Shown one piece after another: positions 62,028 to 64,000 of a stretch of DNA of 64,000 nt. The DNA comes from Paenarthrobacter aurescens TC1 (GTDB lineage: Bacteria > Actinomycetota > Actinomycetes > Actinomycetales > Micrococcaceae). Position numbers and translations under genes: made by a program. A model generated the notes under the pieces. It was not told where the DNA came from. It did no database searches and saw only the letters and a list, made by a program, of their open reading frames with translations. Within the stretch, counting starts at the first letter, position 1, and every line of letters begins with the position of its first letter. The DNA is taken from positions 3,472,001 to 3,536,000 of the forward strand of contig CP000474.1 of NCBI GenBank assembly GCA_000014925.1, in the 5' to 3' direction.

Positions 62028-64000
62028 TCAACGCAGTGAAATTCGACGACGGCGGTCGGTGCCGCCGCGAAGGTCCCGGTTCAGCCTGCGGTCGCCGTGG
62101 TAGAGGATGGATTCCCAATCCACTTCTTCGGCAGTCTTGGGAACCACCAACGACTCAGGTTTCGCCTTGGGCTTGGGCTTGGGTGCGACATAAAGCCAGT
62201 TGACCGCTCCCAAGACAACATCCACCACGGAGTTCCACAGGCCGATGTACGCCTGGATGCACATCATGGCCAACACCGCATTCAGTGAGGCGAAGGCGAC
62301 GTTGCCCCAATTGCCCTGCTGGGCGTCTCTCCAAACCGTCAGCACAGAGAACGCGACGATGGCGTAGGGAATCAGGACGTAGATGGCGGGGGCAGCTGTC
62401 CGATCCTTGACCTTGGGGGTTCGGACAAAGGGAATCTTGTCGCCTGTGAGGCCCTGCTGGAGCGACTTCAAAACGCCGGCGAGGTTGACCGGCAGCAGGA
62501 TGAGGTTAAAGCCGTAAATGCGGAAGATGTCGCTGAAGCGGTGCCCGCAGTCGCGAAGGTCGGAGCCCATGCACAGGAAGTACGGCAGTGCTGCAATGAA
62601 GACTGCGGGGCTAAGGAGCCTGCTGTCATAGGGGTATGCCAGCAGGAAGAGCAGCCCGAAGCTGGCCCAAGTAATTGACGCCATGTAGTTCACACGCAGA
62701 AGAACCTCGCGGAAGAGTATCCGCTGCCGTTGACTTCGCCGCTGCGAGAGTTGGTTCCAGAGCTTGGGCAGGATCAGCAGACCGCCGTTTGCCCAGCGTC
62801 GACGCTGCACCACCAGTGAACCGAAGTCGGGTGGTGTGGCGCTGTAACTCAAACGCTCCGGATAATTGACCAGGGTCCATCCGTGGGTGCCGAGGTCAAT
62901 GCTGGATTCGGTGTCCTCGATGACCGTTCGGTCCTGGATATAGGTGCGAATTTCGAATCCGCCCACCGTCTCAACTTCAACGATGTCCTCCAGGGCGCAT
63001 TTGCGGATAATCGCATTGGCGCCCACCCAGAACGTGGCTCCGTAGAATGTCATGCCTTGATGAAGAATGTGCTGAATGTCCGTGGTGGCACCGGCGATCC
63101 TCTCAATACGGGTCGGAGCACCACGGAACGAAGAATAGGGCGTTTGGGTCACGGCCACACGCTCGTTACCTGCAGATTCCAGGAAATACACCAACCGCAG
63201 GCAATAGTCCCGCAGCAAGAGGGAGTCGGCGTCCAAAGTCAGCAAATAGGTACTGTCGGGGACCAGCAGATCGTCATCACGCGGAACCAAGGACGGACGA
63301 AGAACAACACTTCCAGCGGTTTCTTCCCGCCTCCACCGCTTGCCCATCAGCGAAATGTAAGCGTTGAGGTTCATGGCTTTGTTGGCCTCGTGGGAAAGGC
63401 TCGCGTACCGCTTACGCTCAAAAGTTTCAGTTCGAACGTTGAAAATCCACGTGAGCCTCAGATAGAGCTGTTCCATCCGCTCCGGGTTGGGGGCCGTGTT
63501 TTGAGCCTTTGCGGCTTCCAGCGCCAACAACACCAAGCGAAGTTCACGCGCCAATCCCATGATCACCAAGTCCACGAAGAACTCGTCCACATGGTCTTCC
63601 ACGTTTTCGGCCTCAGCCATCGCCTCCAGCCACTCCACTGCTGCCTCATACTCCGTGATCAGGAGTTGGAGTTCATCGGCTTTGTCCGCACCCGGTGCAT
63701 GCACAGCAAGGGGCGAAGCGTGTCTCTCCCGGAAGGTAGCAAGGGCCTCGTTGGCGCGTGCTGCCGGAGCCGACAACGCAGCTGAGATCTGACCCGCCAG
63801 CGCCCGGGTCTGTTCAAGGCGGTGAATCTTTTCCGGCTCGGTAGGGTGTGGCGGATCGTCCAGCAGCAACACCACGCGCAGATCCGGGAACTCCTGAAGG
63901 GCGGCTGACCACAGCGTTCCCCTGACCACCTGGGGTTCTTCGGCGTAGGACGGCACCAATACCGTTACTGCCTCTTTGTAGTTGGCGAAGTGATTATCGA
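62028..64000 (-). CDS. Processive GT2 (cellulose-synthase-like) glycosyltransferase, 5' end outside window
   Basis: The frame is open to the right edge of the window, where it reads NYKEAVTVLVPSYAEEP, the first GT2 strand, so the true start lies beyond 64000. Motifs are LLLDDPP (first Asp), LTLDADSLLLRDY (DxD), IEDTESS (acceptor ED) and QRRRWANGG (QxxRW), as in processive synthases such as BcsA and HasA. A helical insertion of about 170 residues separates the first Asp from the DxD motif. At least six membrane segments follow (for example SITWASFGLLFLLAYPY, AIYVLIPYAIVAFSVLTVWR). The C-terminal tail is basic. Product unknown; a beta-glycan is likely. Confidence 0.9.
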   Translation of the reverse strand, partial: DNHFANYKEAVTVLVPSYAEEPQVVRGTLWSAALQEFPDLRVVLLLDDPPHPTEPEKIHRLEQTRALAGQISAALSAPAARANEALATFRERHASPLAVHAPGADKADELQLLITEYEAAVEWLEAMAEAENVEDHVDEFFVDLVIMGLARELRLVLLALEAAKAQNTAPNPERMEQLYLRLTWIFNVRTETFERKRYASLSHEANKAMNLNAYISLMGKRWRREETAGSVVLRPSLVPRDDDLLVPDSTYLLTLDADSLLLRDYCLRLVYFLESAGNERVAVTQTPYSSFRGAPTRIERIAGATTDIQHILHQGMTFYGATFWVGANAIIRKCALEDIVEVETVGGFEIRTYIQDRTVIEDTESSIDLGTHGWTLVNYPERLSYSATPPDFGSLVVQRRRWANGGLLILPKLWNQLSQRRSQRQRILFREVLLRVNYMASITWASFGLLFLLAYPYDSRLLSPAVFIAALPYFLCMGSDLRDCGHRFSDIFRIYGFNLILLPVNLAGVLKSLQQGLTGDKIPFVRTPKVKDRTAAPAIYVLIPYAIVAFSVLTVWRDAQQGNWGNVAFASLNAVLAMMCIQAYIGLWNSVVDVVLGAVNWLYVAPKPKPKAKPESLVVPKTAEEVDWESILYHGDRRLNRDLRGGTDRRRRISLR

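Noticed and set aside
62883..63785. 300-residue plus-strand open frame
   Set aside because: It is antisense to the well-supported GT2 glycosyltransferase and shows no protein features.

Overview
The window is GC-rich actinobacterial DNA. Lipoprotein-rich gene content, LAXTG-type sorting motifs, SLH-like surface modules and a desaturase/ferredoxin-reductase pair suggest Micrococcaceae, most likely Arthrobacter or a close relative (inference from gene content only).

Layout. (1) 0-9 kb: part of an exopolysaccharide or capsule locus. It has two GT4-type glycosyltransferases on the minus strand, then a polyprenyl-phosphate sugar transferase, UDP-glucose 6-dehydrogenase, a DUF4012 protein, a LAXTG-anchored wall protein with a strong terminator, and a VanZ-like protein. 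(2) 9-14.5 kb: a scarred region. An acyltransferase-3 gene is split by a complete IS3-family element (4-bp target duplication CAAT, imperfect 13-bp ends, GGGAAAA slippery site). On both sides lie copies of a tail-to-tail pair (small protein plus alpha/beta hydrolase), each copy having lost the opposite partner. (3) 14.7-17.4 kb: an excisionase-like HTH protein and a fatty-acid desaturase with its flavin/2Fe-2S reductase. (4) 18.1-30.3 kb: a tightly packed eight-gene plus-strand operon: NYN/PIN-like nuclease, FHA protein, SEDS-transpeptidase fusion, membrane protein, PP2C phosphatase, membrane kinase-like protein, zinc-ribbon GTPase and a GAP1-like GTPase partner. Decayed 3' ends of one alpha/beta hydrolase lie directly on both sides of it. 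(5) 30.7-48.5 kb: mixed small membrane proteins and lipoproteins, an I36-type inhibitor, a GNAT acetyltransferase, an Ltp-repeat lipoprotein, an FG-GAP protein, MarR, SelO and a PASTA lipoprotein with an apparent one-base frameshift in its signal peptide. (6) 48.5-62 kb: five secreted proteins that share the same triple SLH-like module (S8 protease, repeat-rich protein, HNH nuclease, a protein with an uncertain N-terminal domain, choice-of-anchor-L protein), interleaved with two lipoproteins. (7) 62-64 kb: a processive GT2 glycosyltransferase that runs off the window.

How the genes work together. Region 4 resembles the widespread actinobacterial FHA-PP2C-RodA-PbpA-kinase cell-wall signalling locus, but RodA and PBP are fused and a GTPase/GAP1 pair is added. 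It is the strongest candidate for a little-described system, possibly a regulated conflict or envelope-stress module. No tRNA, rRNA or CRISPR array was seen.
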